A stretch of 64,000 bases of DNA from Psettodes erumei (GCA_016785225.1 JAFBJZ010000957.1:33501-97500), one strand, 5' to 3'. Shown: positions 35,641 through 49,635, counted from the stretch's first letter. Notes: generated by a model from the sequence alone, not told the origin. Numbers and translations are program-made.

Positions 35641-38159
35641 TGACGGTCAGCAGTTTATTGACAGGTTGAATGGTGTGTTCATGATTTATCTGTGAAATTC
35701 TGTTTTATGCAAAGTTCTGACTTTCACTAAAGTGTAAAAATAATATGCATTAAGATGAAACACCTGTATGAATGAAAAATAAAAGCTTTATTATGCAGCT
35801 GTGTTGTAGGAAATCCTCCTTACAATACACACCTGGTTTTAAAGCTCAGTTTTACACTTGATGATTGTGTATTTCATCACAAATTCTGAGACGTTTGCTT
35901 AAAATCAAACCAACTATAAAATGTAATTTTTAAGTTTTTAGAGGTTTTACAGTGACAAAAATATTACTAACCCCAAATATTAGACTATATCATTTAGAGA
36001 AGTAATTAATCATTAATAGGTCTAATATTGATTAACCCCACAAATACATTTTAATAATCTTTATATTTGAAATTAGAAATCCTTGCGTGAATTCTCTATT
36101 TATTTATTTTAGTGATCTTAACTCAACTTTATGAACAAACCAAATACTGAGCTTTCGATTCAAAATACTAAGATAATCATAAACTGTAATGGGCCCAGCA
36201 TTGTGACTTCAGTGACAAATTACTTCAGTTCTATTTATATCATCCTAAATCATACATTTGTATTCAGAGGTCTGGACAACCAATCATCTCAGTCAATAGA
36301 GTTTTAATTCAGATAATGAAAAATCATTTTCACTTTAAATTAATTTATGAAAAAAAACCAAAAATGGGCCCAATGATGAGCCTTGAGGAACGCCATGAAA
36401 AACCTTCAGTGAGTCAGACTGTTGCATCCATCATGCTGCTGGGGTTGTGGTCGGGGTTACACAGTTAAACTACAACATTTAACTGTGTAAGGCAATTAAC
36501 TCAAGAACAACCCCCCCCCCAACATATATACTGTATAAGTAACATATATATTCCAACATACTCTCTGTATATATAGCACGTGTATTGTAAACTGAGAAAC
36601 TGTTCAAATGCCATTTACAAAAGGTAAAAGGTTAGTACACACTGACGTCACCACCAAATGAATGTTTTGAGTTATAGGTAATCATATGTATATTTGTCAC
36701 ATGTTGTTTTAAACAAAGCACAAACACATTCAGTCATCGCCCTGTGCAGAATTCCCCTCTTCCTCTTTAAATAGATTAAATCAAAGGCGACTGGTAGACT
36801 GGTGTTAATTAAAGTTAATTGAAGTTAACTGAGGCATGTTTTCATGTCAGTTCACTGTTTGATCAGAAGTTAAAACAATCTAAAAATATAAATCACATGA
36901 TTCTGTTGTTTTCTGCTGCTGCCAGGGGAAATACACAATGTTTGTTATTTTTTTCTACTTTGGCTCCAAACTGGGATTTTCCTACCTGATAACATCAGAT
37001 TACAAGGAGTAATGACTCACAGCTGTTTCCCAGCAGACTATTTCATCTGATTTTTACTTCCAGGTCCTGAGTACACGTTCATCAGGGTGTGTGTCTGTTC
37101 TCTGTGTGCATCATGTAGTAATACATGTGTGTATTTGTGTTTCCTCACAACAGACAGCTCAGCACCACCACATCCATCCAGAGTGATGCACAAAATGAAA
37201 ATAAAGACAGAAGCTCTCACCTGGAACAAGTCAGCAGTGTGTTGTAATCAAGTGTTTATGCATCTTTATTCCTGTGCTCATTCTAACATGAGGCGTAATG
37301 ATACGACAAAAACATGATTTGTGTTGTGTTTATGTTTTGAACACAACTTTTACAAGTGTAAAATGTCTGTAAATGCAGGAGTTTACTGGCTGACAGTGAA
37401 GCCGCTGACCACTTTTAAAAAGTGCGTCAGTAACTGTGAAAAACTGTGTATGTGTCTATTAGTTTGTGTAACTGTGTCCATTTTTGTGCCAGTGTGTATA
37501 TTTGTATTTTAGCTGCTGCGAGGTTCCAGTCTTTAGTCTGGACCTGTAAATGTAATGACTCGGGTATGAGTAAATACTTAAATACTCGAGTAAATACTCA
37601 GCTAAAGAAACAGGTAAGTAATCATGTCGTCGTCAGCGACAGTTTCTGCTTTTGTCCAAATGTGAATATTTGCTTTTGTTCCTCTGATTAATGAAATTAC
37701 TGCTGATACATAAAAACTGGGACATTTATCTGTACTTTAAATGATTAATTTTAGCATATATAAATATATATAATATCAACAGTAAGTTTAGCAATAACCA
37801 AATCCTGAGGCAACCTTGTGATGCTAACGTTCCAGCCCATGAGTCAGAACCACATTATCAGGACTTGGACCACACCCATGTTTGAGTCCAGTCTTCATTT
37901 TGCAGTCAAAGTTTCATCCGACGCGGTTATGACTCCTTCATGGAGACCTGGAAACTGGAAGTGTTTCTGCCGTCTGTTTAAAGGTTTCAGGTGAGGTTCA
38001 GGTTCTGAGATCACCTGGTTCTGGTGTCGCACTGAATTTAAATCACGTTGAAGTGAGCGGGGACGTCACACTCCGGCCTCTGTGAGGTCAGACCGGACAA
38101 TCAGAGGTTAAACTCCTTACCATGAAGAGCCTGTCCTGTTCTTTCGTTATTTATCACTT
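35641..38159. other. AT-rich spacer with possible retroelement remnants
   Basis: No intact gene. 35830-36420 is AT-rich and contains GGGCCCAATGATGAGCCTTG near 36366, like part of a teleost non-LTR repeat. A TACTTAAATACTCGAGTAAA-type stretch near 37575 resembles another dispersed fish repeat. Small open frames at 37087-37690 are not recognised. Confidence 0.4.
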
Positions 38160-38620
38160 AATTCATTCTTTCTGACCGGCGGCGCTCCAGAATTAGCAGA
38201 GCTATGCGTGTCTGTCATGTTCAGTCACTAAAGACCAGACGCCATCTGAATAACAGATCCCTGAGGCCAGGGATCCAGGGCCACAGTCCCAGTCCTGGAC
38301 CGAACAAAAGGCCCGTCTGTTGGTGGTGTCACCCCGTTCAGATATGGCCGGGGGGTCTCAGTAGTACTCCTCTCCATTAGCATATCAACTTGGATTTGGG
38401 GGTTTTTTGTGAGTCTGTAAACAAAGTTTCCAACAGGAGCAGTAATAATGTCTCCACTGTACGAGGATCGTGGAATAATGAGGAGCCGCGTAGAGGAATT
38501 TATGACCCAACTCCATCCACAAAAGGCCTCTGTTTGTGCGACAGGAGGTCGGGCGTATTTTTAGACTGAACGCAGATATCCCCTCTGACGCCGTTAGGTA
38601 CGAACGCTCCGAGTCCGACT
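38160..38620. promoter_or_regulatory. Candidate conserved noncoding element(s)
   Basis: Island around 38370-38620 with CTCCATTAGCATATCAAC near 38372, AGCAGTAATAATGTCTCC near 38438 and AGGAATTTATGACCCAAC near 38494; a shorter one at 38160-38240. Non-repetitive on both sides. Confidence 0.42.
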
Positions 38621-39329
38621 GTACTGTGACTTCACGGGTTTTACTCGTTTGAAGGTAAATGTTAGTGAGTATTTGGACTGTACCACAGCCGTTTCTCAGG
38701 GGGGGTCAGATCCTTTTTATGACATGAAACATCCCGCCGCTGCAGGTTAGTCTGTAACCACGGGAACAGAAAACAACCACCTGGATTACTGCAAAATATT
38801 CAGAGATTATGAGAGAAGTTGATGGAGAAGAGTATTTTTAAATATGATTTCTAAAGCGAGACGCAGTAAAAAAGTCAGGTGATCTGTCAGTGATAAATCA
38901 GATCAGCTTATGACGTGAAGCGAGATGTTTTACAAACGCTGAGTGAGCATCAATACATTTAAAGATAACGGGGCAGTGAGTGTTGAGACGAGGCTCAGGT
39001 GGTTCTGATCGGAGGCTCGTTACCTGAGTCCACCTGCAGCCAGCACTCACCTGTATGAATGAGGCTGTGCACGTCACCATGGGAACATGAGCAAATGAAG
39101 CACTATGGATAAGACGAGTTATTTAATGTCAGCGCTCGTCTTTCTGTACGAACACGTGTTGTATGTCGTCACTGTTCTGTTTGAAACCAGGTTAAATCTC
39201 AGAAACAGTAGCAGTGACTCACATTAGTACAACATGTACAGTTACTGCATCTAAACTTGTGACTCACCGACTTCAGTCCTGACACATGAAACCAGGGCCA
39301 TTACCCCCCCCCCCATCCTTTTGTCGCAC
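38621..39329. other. Intergenic spacer
   Basis: I see nothing specific here beyond a run of C at 39305-39314. Confidence 0.5.
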
Positions 39330-39520
39330 AACATCAAAACGCTGCTGCTTTTAATGTCATAATGTGAAATTTTCAAATAAAGTCCGATGTCATATGAGTG
39401 ATCCTGTGACTGCTCCATTATGCGGCCGCTGTTATTCGCTGCCACTATCAGAAGTCATGCTAATTAGTGGTTTTGGTGAAATGCACGAAGGCCAGGGGGG
39501 AAAGGTTACAACACAAGGAC
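39330..39520. promoter_or_regulatory. Candidate conserved noncoding element
   Basis: Island with ATGTCATAATGTGAAATT near 39354, CCATTATGCGGCCGCTG near 39415 and CATGCTAATTAGTGG at 39457-39471 (homeodomain TAATTAG). Confidence 0.42.
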
Positions 39521-40529
39521 CTCTGTTAGTGTTACTGCTGCTGTTGTTATGGCTGGAGATGTGTTTTCACTGTACACCAGATACATAGATGGACGGACAG
39601 ATAATGAGACAGAAGCTCAACTCTCTCTGGACGTCTTTAAACTGTCTGCACTGAGAGGTGTGATGGGTCAGAGAATGCTAACAGAGTTAGCTGCTAGCAG
39701 TGAGCTTTGTTAAAGTTACTAAAAGCTAACGGTCACAGTGATGTCCATGTACAAAACACGTAAATCACTACTAACTGCCTCCAGCTCAGTTTGAAAACAA
39801 CAAGGATTTATTCATGTTTAATTATTTCTCTTCATTTTTGGACAAAGTTTACTTTTAGCCGAGCTTTGCACACAGACTGGAAGCAGGTGGTATTTTCCCT
39901 TGTTAGTTAGTACTGTCCTGATACGTCAGTGATAGCCATGGTTAGCCGAGGCTGAAGCTAAGTTTACGTTCACCGATTGACTCCTGTTTAATTTAGCTGT
40001 TATCTGTAATTAAAATACGTAGTTTGTTTGTAGTTTTAAACCCAGTTAAGCTGTGGCCAATGCTAACATAATGTGGTTAGCTTTATCTCAGGTTTGTTAG
40101 TGTGTTTTAGTGTCGTTAATGTGTCTTTATTACACATCTTCAGATTAATTCACTTAGGTGAGTTTATATTGATTTAAAAAACAGACAGACACAAAGAGAA
40201 ACGTTTTATTCCTGCTCAGCGTAAATGATCACGGTTATTTTTTCATAAAGAGAAAGTTGAAGTGAATCTGTAAACTGTGATTGTACATATTAAAACTCAT
40301 ATTCAGTGTTTCTGCCTGAACATAAGAAATGTCCACAGCATAATAAAAACATGTCTGAACATAGATACTTTATATACTGTACATACATTACATGATGTGG
40401 ACATGTCTTTGTGATACGATCACATGTATTAGATAATATGTAAACATATAAAGACACTGTGCGTGTTGGTCACACACACCCCCCATGCCCTGTAGGTGAC
40501 TCGACCCCCCTGGTGTTGACTGCCCCCCT
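39521..40529. other. Intergenic spacer
   Basis: No gene seen. Rich in TTAGCTGCTAGC-type words at 39680-40100, common in fish spacer DNA, and otherwise AT-rich. Confidence 0.5.
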
Positions 40530-40830
40530 CCCCAGTTGATTAATGATGGCCCAAGTCCACTGATGAAGCCTGAAGCCCGGGGCAGATCACTGACTGGAAG
40601 AAAATAAAGAGCCAGTGGTTGGGATGCCGTTGTTGGGGGGGGTTGTGTTGGGGGGGCGTGGGGGTCTAAATGGCACAGAATTCCACCCTGAGCTCTAGAA
40701 GCATGAAACCCAACATTGTGCAGCTTCCACAATGGCCACACTGTCGACACCATGCGTCTAATTCAATTAGCCGGGAGACGGTGCATAAATTCCCCCTGAA
40801 TTCCTCTGATGAGCCAGTGTTAGCCTCCAG
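40530..40830. promoter_or_regulatory. Candidate conserved noncoding element with Sox-like pair
   Basis: One of the clearest enhancer-like islands. It has TTGATTAATGATGGCCC near 40535, Sox-like CATTGT (40714-40719) and ACAATGG (40729-40735), and a homeodomain pair TAATTCAATTA (40759-40769). It is bounded on the right by a long GT tract. Confidence 0.48.
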
Positions 40831-40839
40831 TGGGGAGGG

Positions 40840-40841
<2 letters not shown>

Positions 40842-40908
<67 letters not shown>
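40842..40908. repeat. (GT)33 microsatellite
   Basis: Perfect 67-bp tract followed by GGTGGTGGGGG. Confidence 0.98.
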
Positions 40909-40909
<1 letters not shown>

Positions 40910-42774
40910 TGGTGGGGGTAACCTGTCACACAATGAAGAGTCAGTCAGACTTTGGAGCGTTGGACCTGAGCCTCATCGTCGTGCATTAAGCTGCACATTA
41001 AACTACATATAAACGACTTCACAATCGATCAATAACCAGGTTTTCTCATTCACACATATATATTACATATATATATACATATATTTCTGTCATTAATTAA
41101 TTAATGACTATATTCTATACCTTCATATCTGATATTATTCATTTAACTGGTGTTCTTCACTAATATTCCTGCAGATTTTATTAATATTTTTATTTTTGAT
41201 TGTTAATGATTTTATCAACAATGGAATTATTTTTAATTTATTTATATTTTCTATATATATAAATTACATTAATTGATGGTGTATTTTTCTGATATTGATA
41301 ATTTTAATATATTTTGTCTAATATCTTTTCTGGAGTGTTCAGAACTTAACTGTTCAACACAAACACCGACCACCACTGATGGAGACCTCAGACATAATAC
41401 GACTACACAGATACATTTACACACAATACATACAATAAATACACAGAACACATGAGATCCTGTTGTTTCTCACTAACGTGAGGAAAATCACCTTCAGTGT
41501 TTTCTGCTGCGTCAAACGAAGTGGAAACAGAACGAACTAACATGTGTCCGGAGTTAAAACTCTGAGGTTTCATCTGGATCCGTGAAGAAAAAAGGAAGAA
41601 CAGCGTTTCCCTCTCTGCGGTCGTCAGGCCGCGACCGGGCGAGCAGCGACATACCAGAGAGGAGGAGGAGGAGGAAAACTCTTCATCCAGCTTCATCCAG
41701 ATTGTGTCACTGTTCGGTCGCCTGCATGAGTCACAGACGGGGATTTTAGAGGAAAAAATAAACCGCGCAGAGTTTTCCAGATCATGTGGAAGGTTTCTCC
41801 TTCTGGAGCAGCAGCAGGAGAAACGTCCACAGGTTCAACCCTTTGAACAGGTAGATGCCGTCACGACTCCCACATGACACCGGGGATCACATCTGGATCT
41901 GTGCTCATCCCCTGACCCCAATCCAGGTCCTGTTCAGTCCACTTATATTGAGTTAAGGAGGTTCTGTTTCCAGACGTGTCTGTTTGTTCATTTGTCAGGA
42001 TTACAGAAATGTACTGAGCCAGTTTGAGCCAAACTGGGTGGAGTGACGGTTCCAGGGAAGAATCATCGTCGCTGAGGAAACGTTTTGGTTTGGACGCACA
42101 CTAAGTTGTTGTGGACACTGAGTTCTGGTTTAAATGGACTCAGTGGGTTTGGTCCTGTTCAGGTAAGGACGTTTGGTCAGGTGGGTTTAGTGACTGTCTT
42201 CACCTTTCCAATGCGTTTCTCTCTTCACTTCCCAAATGAAAAATGTTAATATGATACGATTGAACACGCAGCCTGTAACAGCGATGTGGTCCTGGTTCTG
42301 GGCCTGGTGTGACTCATGAGGGTTCTGGCAGATCTTCAGAGGAGCTGTGACCGCAGGATCCCGGTCAGGCCTGCAGCAGAAAACCAGAGGCTGAACGCCA
42401 ACAGGATCCAGACCCAGAGGACTGTGCTGGTCTCAGTGGACCAGCGACTTTACACCACCACCACATATTTCACAAACCACAACAATGCCTGTGTGATTAC
42501 ATCTGTCAGTGGTGCACAGGAACGTGGATCTGAGGAATCAGTCCTGAAGCAGGACCTGTTTCTTTCCTCACTGTCTTCTGGAGGAAGGTTCATGTTGGTC
42601 CTGGTCCTGATCCACGTGAGCCCCAGAAGGTGCTGGTCCTGTCTGAGCAACATATGACAGTTTAAGGTAAGAAACACAGTGTGAATATTGATCAAGTAAA
42701 CGTCACCTCTGCTCTGCTCTAGGAAACGATCAATTTATTTATCAGGAAAATAAAGAAAGTAATTGTTCTCCACA
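40909..42774. other. Intergenic spacer
   Basis: No gene seen. TATA-rich at 41055-41290; unique sequence after 41460. The 42316-42657 open frame has no recognised similarity. Confidence 0.55.
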
Positions 42775-42960
42775 TAAATCACCACAGTCATGTGTTAAAC
42801 AGATATTAACTCCATGGGGGGGGTCATCCAGCTAATTACTGCATTTGCAAATTGTTTATTTGCATACTGTTTAACAGAAAAGTCTCCACGCTCTCAACAA
42901 CTGGAGCCTCAGCACATCTGAACGCCCTGAATCAGCAGATACGTGTTTATTCTGCAGTTC
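42775..42960. promoter_or_regulatory. Candidate conserved noncoding element, POU-rich
   Basis: CAGCTAATTACTGC (42829-42842) is followed by the palindrome ATTTGCAAAT (42843-42852) and a perfect octamer ATTTGCAT (42858-42865), all within 37 bp. Dense POU/homeodomain content suggests a neural-type enhancer. Inference. Confidence 0.45.
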
Positions 42961-43079
42961 ACAAGACGTGGAAACACCACAAATCTGAATATAATGAGCC
43001 GTTCTTACGTCTCGTCAACATTACATGAAATGTGTATCCACATACGAGAACGTGAACAAACTGAAGGACAAAGCTTCAC

Positions 43080-45600
43080 CTCCGGCACCGTGTTGTTTTA
43101 CTGCACGGCTTCAGGTTCTCACCGCGGTGCGCTGCGATCGTTGAGACACTCGTGGCATTTTGAAATGAGGCAACACACGAATAAACTTCCTCATTCGACA
43201 AACCTCACCTGTGAGAAGCCGGTGACCAGTAGGACTTACAAAACACCGGCGTGGTGAAAGAGTTCCCGGGTTCCTCGGCTTCAACCGAAGGTACAAACGG
43301 CTTCAAACAGGTGAAGTCCGTAAAGAGAACAAACCGGCGTGTCGCCGCCGGCTGCGCGCAGACGGTCCGACTTTTAACGCCATGTGTCAGAGCTGAACCA
43401 AAGGTCTCCTGCTACACGCCTGCACCACCTGCTGCCGCCATGTTGGCGTGTTTAAACAGCTTCAGAGCGTGTGTGTGTGTGTGTTCACATGCTGCTGCTG
43501 TCATGGAAAACCTTTTAACTCCACTTTAGAGAGGTTTCTGATCAGCGTCAGAGTAAAGACATAAAAACACCAACGAGGGCTTCGCGTGTTTCAGGAATTC
43601 ACCTTCAGCTTCACGAGTTTCAGTCATTTACAGACCGGACTGATGGAAGAAATACATCAACGCTCTGCAGGTCTTCTTCTCTTCATCGTCATCTTCATCC
43701 ACACTTTCTGAGAAGATTGTTTTTCTGAAGATGTGGACAGGTTTAGATTGTTGGACCAGAACAAAGTAATCAACAAAAACAAGTTGATTCTAAACTGGAA
43801 GAACAGAAATAATCCAAGGCTGATTTATGGCAGATTATCAGTGTGAAAGCTTTAAAGTGTAGATGTTACTGGGTTCACCCACAGCTGATCCAGATGTTCA
43901 CAGTGAACTGGTTTCAGCTGCTTCAGGAGTTTTCTCAACACGTCTTCTCTGACTTCAGGACAGGGTTATGGGATTCCACTTGAAGCTCTGTGATTGGACG
44001 TTTCCAGCAGCAGCAGTTTCACATCAATCAGTGAGTCAGTAACTTTAATTTGTTATCACTCCATGTGAACGGGTCGAGCGGCGTCAGAAACATTTTACGT
44101 CTCACACAGCTCTGATGTTGCTGTTCTTATTTTAATCTCCTTAATGGAGCTTCCTGCCGACCGCTTTGTCTTCCTACACACAGATTAAAATGCACATCGC
44201 GTTGGTCTGACAGACTCGCAACAGGACGAGCGCGCCGTTGCTTCTTCTGCACAAACTCCCGCAGCAACTTCCTTCAGCTTTGTTTGTTTCCAGCCTCATC
44301 GCTTCGGCCTTCTTCTCATTCTTCTTCCATCCGCGCGCTGACAGGCTTATACGGCACGTAGGACGTCCTCATTGTCTCCGGCAGACTGTGTTTTCATACC
44401 GGCGAGTGGGTGGACATGTTTCATGGAGAGAAAGAACCACCACGGGCTCTTCAGAAAAACAAGAGGGAAGCCTTCAGAACTTGCTTTAATTCACTGAGTC
44501 TTTATGGGTTCAGATCAGATGTCTGTAAAAACCTCAGACCGTATGTATCTCCCTTCATCATAATATCTCATTTCTCTCGGTTCAGTTTCGGTCCTCAGGG
44601 AGTCGAGAGACAGATACAGAGCAAACCTCCTAAAACAACATGTCGGGAGGTCGAACGCGAAGTTGTCGGGACGTCCTGACCCGACTCCGGTTCCTACGTA
44701 AACACAGAGAGGCTAAAAACCGCCTGGATGCCAGACCGAGACAGAAACCTGCTGCTGAGGACAGACGGGACGCTCAGCTGGACGACGCTTCTTCGTTTAC
44801 ACGTCGCACCTTCCTGTGCAGATGTGACGCCGCCACAGTTTGAATGGAGATCGGCGCCGACCCGATCGGCCCGTTTCTCTTCTGGTTACGGTGCCGTGAC
44901 CGAGTCGTCTCCTGCCGTCGCAGGTCAGACTACGGTCGATCTATGAAACAGTGACACGCTGTGCTCAGGTCACGTGGCTGGATAGTGTGACACGCTTAAC
45001 GTAGGTGAATAAATATGGACTAAAAACCCTCAGACTGATCTGAAATCAGCCACAAAGCTCGAGATACAAGGTGTTTATCTAGATGCCGGTCTCTGCGGTG
45101 TTCAGGGACGTCCCAGCAGATCTGGATCAGATCTGAACCGCGACCTCGTAAAACGCAGACTTCTGTTTTCAATTAGCGACACACACGTGGACGACGAAAC
45201 CCCGACAGTCCAGAGTATTCGGTGATTTAACTTCTCCTGACGTTACGAGACAGAAACACATTTTACAAGCAGAGGTCGAGACCTGAGAGGAAACCCTCGC
45301 ACGGCCGAGCTCTGTCGACGCTGGCGGTGGACTGCTGCTGTAAAACAGGTGCGTTTAAGTCGAGTCGATTGAGCGGGACAACGATGAGGAAATGGCTAAA
45401 GAGGCGGCAGAGGGAAGCTGTTCAGCACAGGACTGTGAATCCACTGAACGTGAACGACTTAACGCTGAAAGCTCAGCTCGACTGGAATCGGCCCGATCAA
45501 CCTGACTCCACGCCTGGTTAGCTGTTAGCCCATTAGCCGGTGGATCTGGATCGCGGCCTCCGGCACCAGTGCAGCTCCGTGTCTTCCCACCGAGGATGCC
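43080..45600. promoter_or_regulatory. CpG-rich intergenic block, possible upstream promoter
   Basis: CpG density is clearly raised at 43080-43400 and 44590-45560 compared with neighbours, 5-7 kb upstream of the zeb2 start. Mammalian ZEB2 is known to use several untranslated upstream first exons, so an alternative zeb2 promoter is possible. No splice donor can be assigned with confidence. Confidence 0.3.
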
Positions 45601-45769
45601 GAGTATTGTCCTTGGTACGTTGAATGTGATCCCACACGCTCCTCTGCAGGCCGGATTAGAGAGGAGGAATAAGACTCCTCCGCTCTCCTCCTCCCACTTA
45701 TCCTCCTCTCATCACAGCTTCCTGTTCAATCTACCTGACAGGCTTTTCACAGGTACGAGCTAATCCCAG

Positions 45770-45920
45770 CCGGAGGCTCGCACTGAGCCGCTCTCGCTAA
45801 TCCAAAGTCAAACCGTTTCTGCTTCACGTTAAAAAAAATGCTCCATCTATGCTTGTTTTTGGAGGACAGAGCCCATCCTCCCCTGGCCGTGATGAAGGTC
45901 GCGGCGTGGACGTGGACGGT
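45770..45920. promoter_or_regulatory. Candidate conserved noncoding element
   Basis: Island with GAGCTAATCCCAGCCGGAGG near 45756, CTCGCTAATCCAAAGTC near 45793 and ATGCTCCATCTATGCTTG near 45838. TAATCC is a bicoid-class (OTX/PITX) motif and occurs twice. Confidence 0.38.
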
Positions 45921-47930
45921 CCAGCAGCGTCGTGTCTGCCGGGTGGTGGGTGGAGTCAGGTCAGAGGATGAAGCGGCATCCTAACGGAGGGTTCCTGCAG
46001 AGATATTTTATTTAAAGACGACTTTAAACACACACACACACACACACACACACTTGTTGTCCCACTGATGCTCGTCTGTTTTAAGTCGTCATGTGGATTC
46101 AGCTGATGAGGACTCGTCTCCTCTTCCTCTTGCCAGGTGACGTCGCTTCTGTCCATAAACAAGACTCGCTCCTGATTTTACATCCTGTAGTTACCTCCGC
46201 TGAACTCCAGGTGGTGCTGTACTTAAAGGGATTAGCTTCAATGCTAATATTAACAGTTGATGCTACGTTTCAGAACTTTATCCCGTTTAATCTGAGGTCA
46301 ATTTGTTCTGGCACTGTTCTGTAATTTCACTTCAAGTTCCACAATCATCCCATGAATGTATTAATAGCGCCTCCAGTCGTCCAGTGGCCACTCGCGGTAC
46401 TGCGGTCCAAAAGATTAATCGATTAAAGAGACGCCTATAAACCTGCTGACGAGACACCTCCAATAAACAACCTCAGATTAATCTGTGATGTTTTTTAATC
46501 CATGAAGGTTTTATATTCATTTTAGAACTTTGCCAAAGCTGAGCAGCGATCGTCCAGTTTATGTGCGTTCATGGTCCCTGCGGTTACACATGTGGGACAA
46601 ACCAAAGTCCTCAGGATGGACGCACAGCTCCTCAGCTTTGTGTTAGACGTCAGTGACGTGACAGCTCGCGCTAACAGACTCGCTTTCTCCTGATGGAGTT
46701 TGACTATCGGGCCTGACATTCACTTCCTTCTGAGGTCAGACTGTCAGATACCAGCCTCCACGCTGACATGCTGACACTTCAGTCCACGCTAATCTGTCCA
46801 CACTCACATCCGCCTCCATCCTCCTCAGGTATCAGCCGGGTTCACGCGACAGGGCCGAGCTGATCTCAGACCAGGCGCTTTAATGATGTCACATGTGGTT
46901 AAATTGATTGTGTGCGACACTTACGGGTTTTTAACAAATAGAATCACTTTCGAAACTGACAAAATAAATACGAGATCAGTTACTTCTTTATTCACTACTT
47001 CTTCTCCAGACATCTGCACGACAGTGGGAATTTCTTCAAAACACTGAAACATTATGAGCAGAACCCAGATCTGCTGCTTATCAGGAGGCTCTGAAACAGG
47101 AGCAGAAAACTGATGCTGAGTCAGCTTTGTTCGTTTTCCTGCATGGGATCATTTAATGACATGAGCTGAAAGTCAGCGTGCAGCAGACACTGATTCAGAC
47201 CTGAGATCAGCGCGCGGGACACGCTGGTCCTCACCTCATCGCATCACGACCGCCCGAGCGAACGCACGTCACCACCTGAGGTATTTCACTATAAAAGTCC
47301 TGCACTGTGTTTGGTTTGTTCAGATTTGAGGAGGTTTTATATAAATATTTTATAAAGTTATATAATAAAATAAAATGAAATTTGTTCTTGTCAAACTGTA
47401 CATTTTGTACGTGACGTCTTTTAGGGTTTAATTGTTTCATCTTATATTTTTATAATACACACACACACACACACTTTTACCTGGCTGCAGAGGTCAAAGG
47501 TCACCAGACATGTTACGATCAGACGACACTTAAATGAATCCTGTTTGAATTTTTCAGGATTTGACGTCGTTATTTCTCTCTCAGTGATTGGCTCCAGGTC
47601 AGCTGGTCATCACATGATTGGTCACCTGATGAACTGACTGATGAAGACCATGAGACGCAGTTAAAAGCTCTGACCTTTGGTGGATTTTATTGGGTCCTGA
47701 ATGAACATTGTAAACTGTTCCTTGTTGTGTAGTTTCTGTGCTGTGTGTCTATGATCGTGCCTGTTGTTGTGTGGTCTTTGTGTGTCAGTGTTGTGAAGTT
47801 ATGTGTAGTGTTTTTATTGCTGCATTGTTGTGTTGTGTGATGATTCAATGACTCAGCAGCTTTCTGTCACTTTTGATGTTCCTGTTTGTTTCTCATCCAC
47901 AGTCGACTTCATGTTGTAACACAGCTGTGT

Positions 47931-47934
47931 TTGT

Positions 47935-47972
<38 letters not shown>
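47931..47972. repeat. (GT)n microsatellite
   Basis: 42 bp with one TT interruption near the left end. Confidence 0.96.
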
Positions 47973-47973
<1 letters not shown>

Positions 47974-48438
47974 GCAATCACCTGACGAGATGATGACACA
48001 TCTTGTGCAGGCTTGTGATTGGTTCGTTGTCTGTTCCTCTTTTCTTTTTGTTTGTCTCTTTGCTGTGAACAAACAAACGGATCTGACAGAGTTCTGTTGG
48101 TTTCCACCTGTGAACTTTATTTTGAAATATGAAAGTCAACAGGACTTTTATTTTGACAGATAATCTGAACCTGCTGTCAGGTGCTGTAATACCCCTGCAG
48201 GTATGAGCACCTGTTGTTTATTAAATAAAGTATATTTTATCTTTTTCTTTTTTTAAAGAAAATTTGACTATTTTATTTTAATATTTTATTCAAATTTAAT
48301 TTCTCTGCTTTTCATTAATGTATGTAAATAATTTACATTAGTCAAGTTAGTTTAATCATATTTTACAATTTAAAAAAATGAATTATTTATTACAAGTTAT
48401 TTAATTGACCATTCAGTAAAGTTTCAAATTTATTTTAA

Positions 48439-48440
<2 letters not shown>

Positions 48441-48478
<38 letters not shown>
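48441..48478. repeat. (GT)19 microsatellite
   Basis: Perfect tract in an AT-rich setting. Confidence 0.98.
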
Positions 48479-48485
<7 letters not shown>

Positions 48486-49633
48486 TGAATATATATACCT
48501 ATTTTTCTATCTTAACTTCATCTGTTATTTACATTCTACTTATCTGTTTATTTCTTTTCTTTTTTTTAGGTTATTTTATAGTTAAATTTTATTAATTTGC
48601 ATTTATTTAAAGGAATATATTTCCAAAATGTATTTGTGACATATTTTTTATTAAATGTTAAATGTTTTAATAAAATAAAATGTTAATGTCCTAAGATCTT
48701 TTCATCTGTCAATCAAACTCCGGACGTGTGGCTAGCACGTGACCAGGGTCGCGGGTCTCCATTTTACACCTGTTCACACAAACGACCCGGATCAACTCAA
48801 CCAGCCGTCTGCGCATGCTCCAGGTGTGTGCGGGCACCTGCCCAGGTAATCCACCTGTGTGATCGCTGCCCGCGGTCTGCGCGTGAACTGGCACGAGCGC
48901 AGGTTCAAACCTAATCCTCCAATTGATCGAAACAAAGAGTGATCCGGTGTGCGGGAGGATGAGGAGGCGGGAAACTCTCCTCAATTATCCCTCCGCGTGA
49001 AGATAGGTGGCGCGTGGTGCTAGAGGGTCTCGCGCCTGTTTATGTTGCAGGAAAAAAACGGTGACAGGCTCCGGCGGGAGGCGTCAAACCGACCGCTCTG
49101 ACACCGGATCAGTCCCGACCCGCCCGCCCGGACCGACGCTCCGCTCCTGGCCGCGGCTCGGCTCCAACACCGGGACTCACCGGGACACCGTCCAGTTTTA
49201 TTTATTTATTTATTTATTTAAATTTTTTAGTTTCGGGAGGGGGTGCGGGCGCTGCAGAAACACTTTTCTCTTCCTCGCTGCTGGTCTCCTGCGCTGGAGG
49301 AATCACGGACTCTTTCCGGTAGGTTTCCGCTTCTCCGTTCGCCCCGTTTTCTTTCAGCAGCCAATCAAAGCGGGCCGCTCACCTGTGCAGCTCTACCTGC
49401 GCAGCCAGGTAAGAGGAGAGGAGAGAGGTGCGCGCTCCCGCTCGCTCATCGCCAGATGTTGAATTTATGTGGAGGCGCGGGGTGGGGGGGGGTTCTCCAG
49501 CGATGACGGCGGGTGGAGGAAGGCAGGCAGGCCGGAGAGGAGGACGTTTGTCCCGGCGTCCTGCCTCCGTCGCTCCCCGCTCAGACACGCAGAGCTGTCG
49601 GTCCAGCGGCTCGTCAGGGTGTAGACATGCAAC

Positions 49634-49635
<2 letters not shown>

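Larger units (their letters stand above)
45921..48719. other. Intergenic spacer upstream of zeb2
   Basis: No gene seen. CA/GT tracts lie at 46027-46052, 47458-47474, 47931-47972 and 48441-48478. Strongly AT-rich at 48220-48700, immediately before the CpG-rich zeb2 promoter block. Confidence 0.55.
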
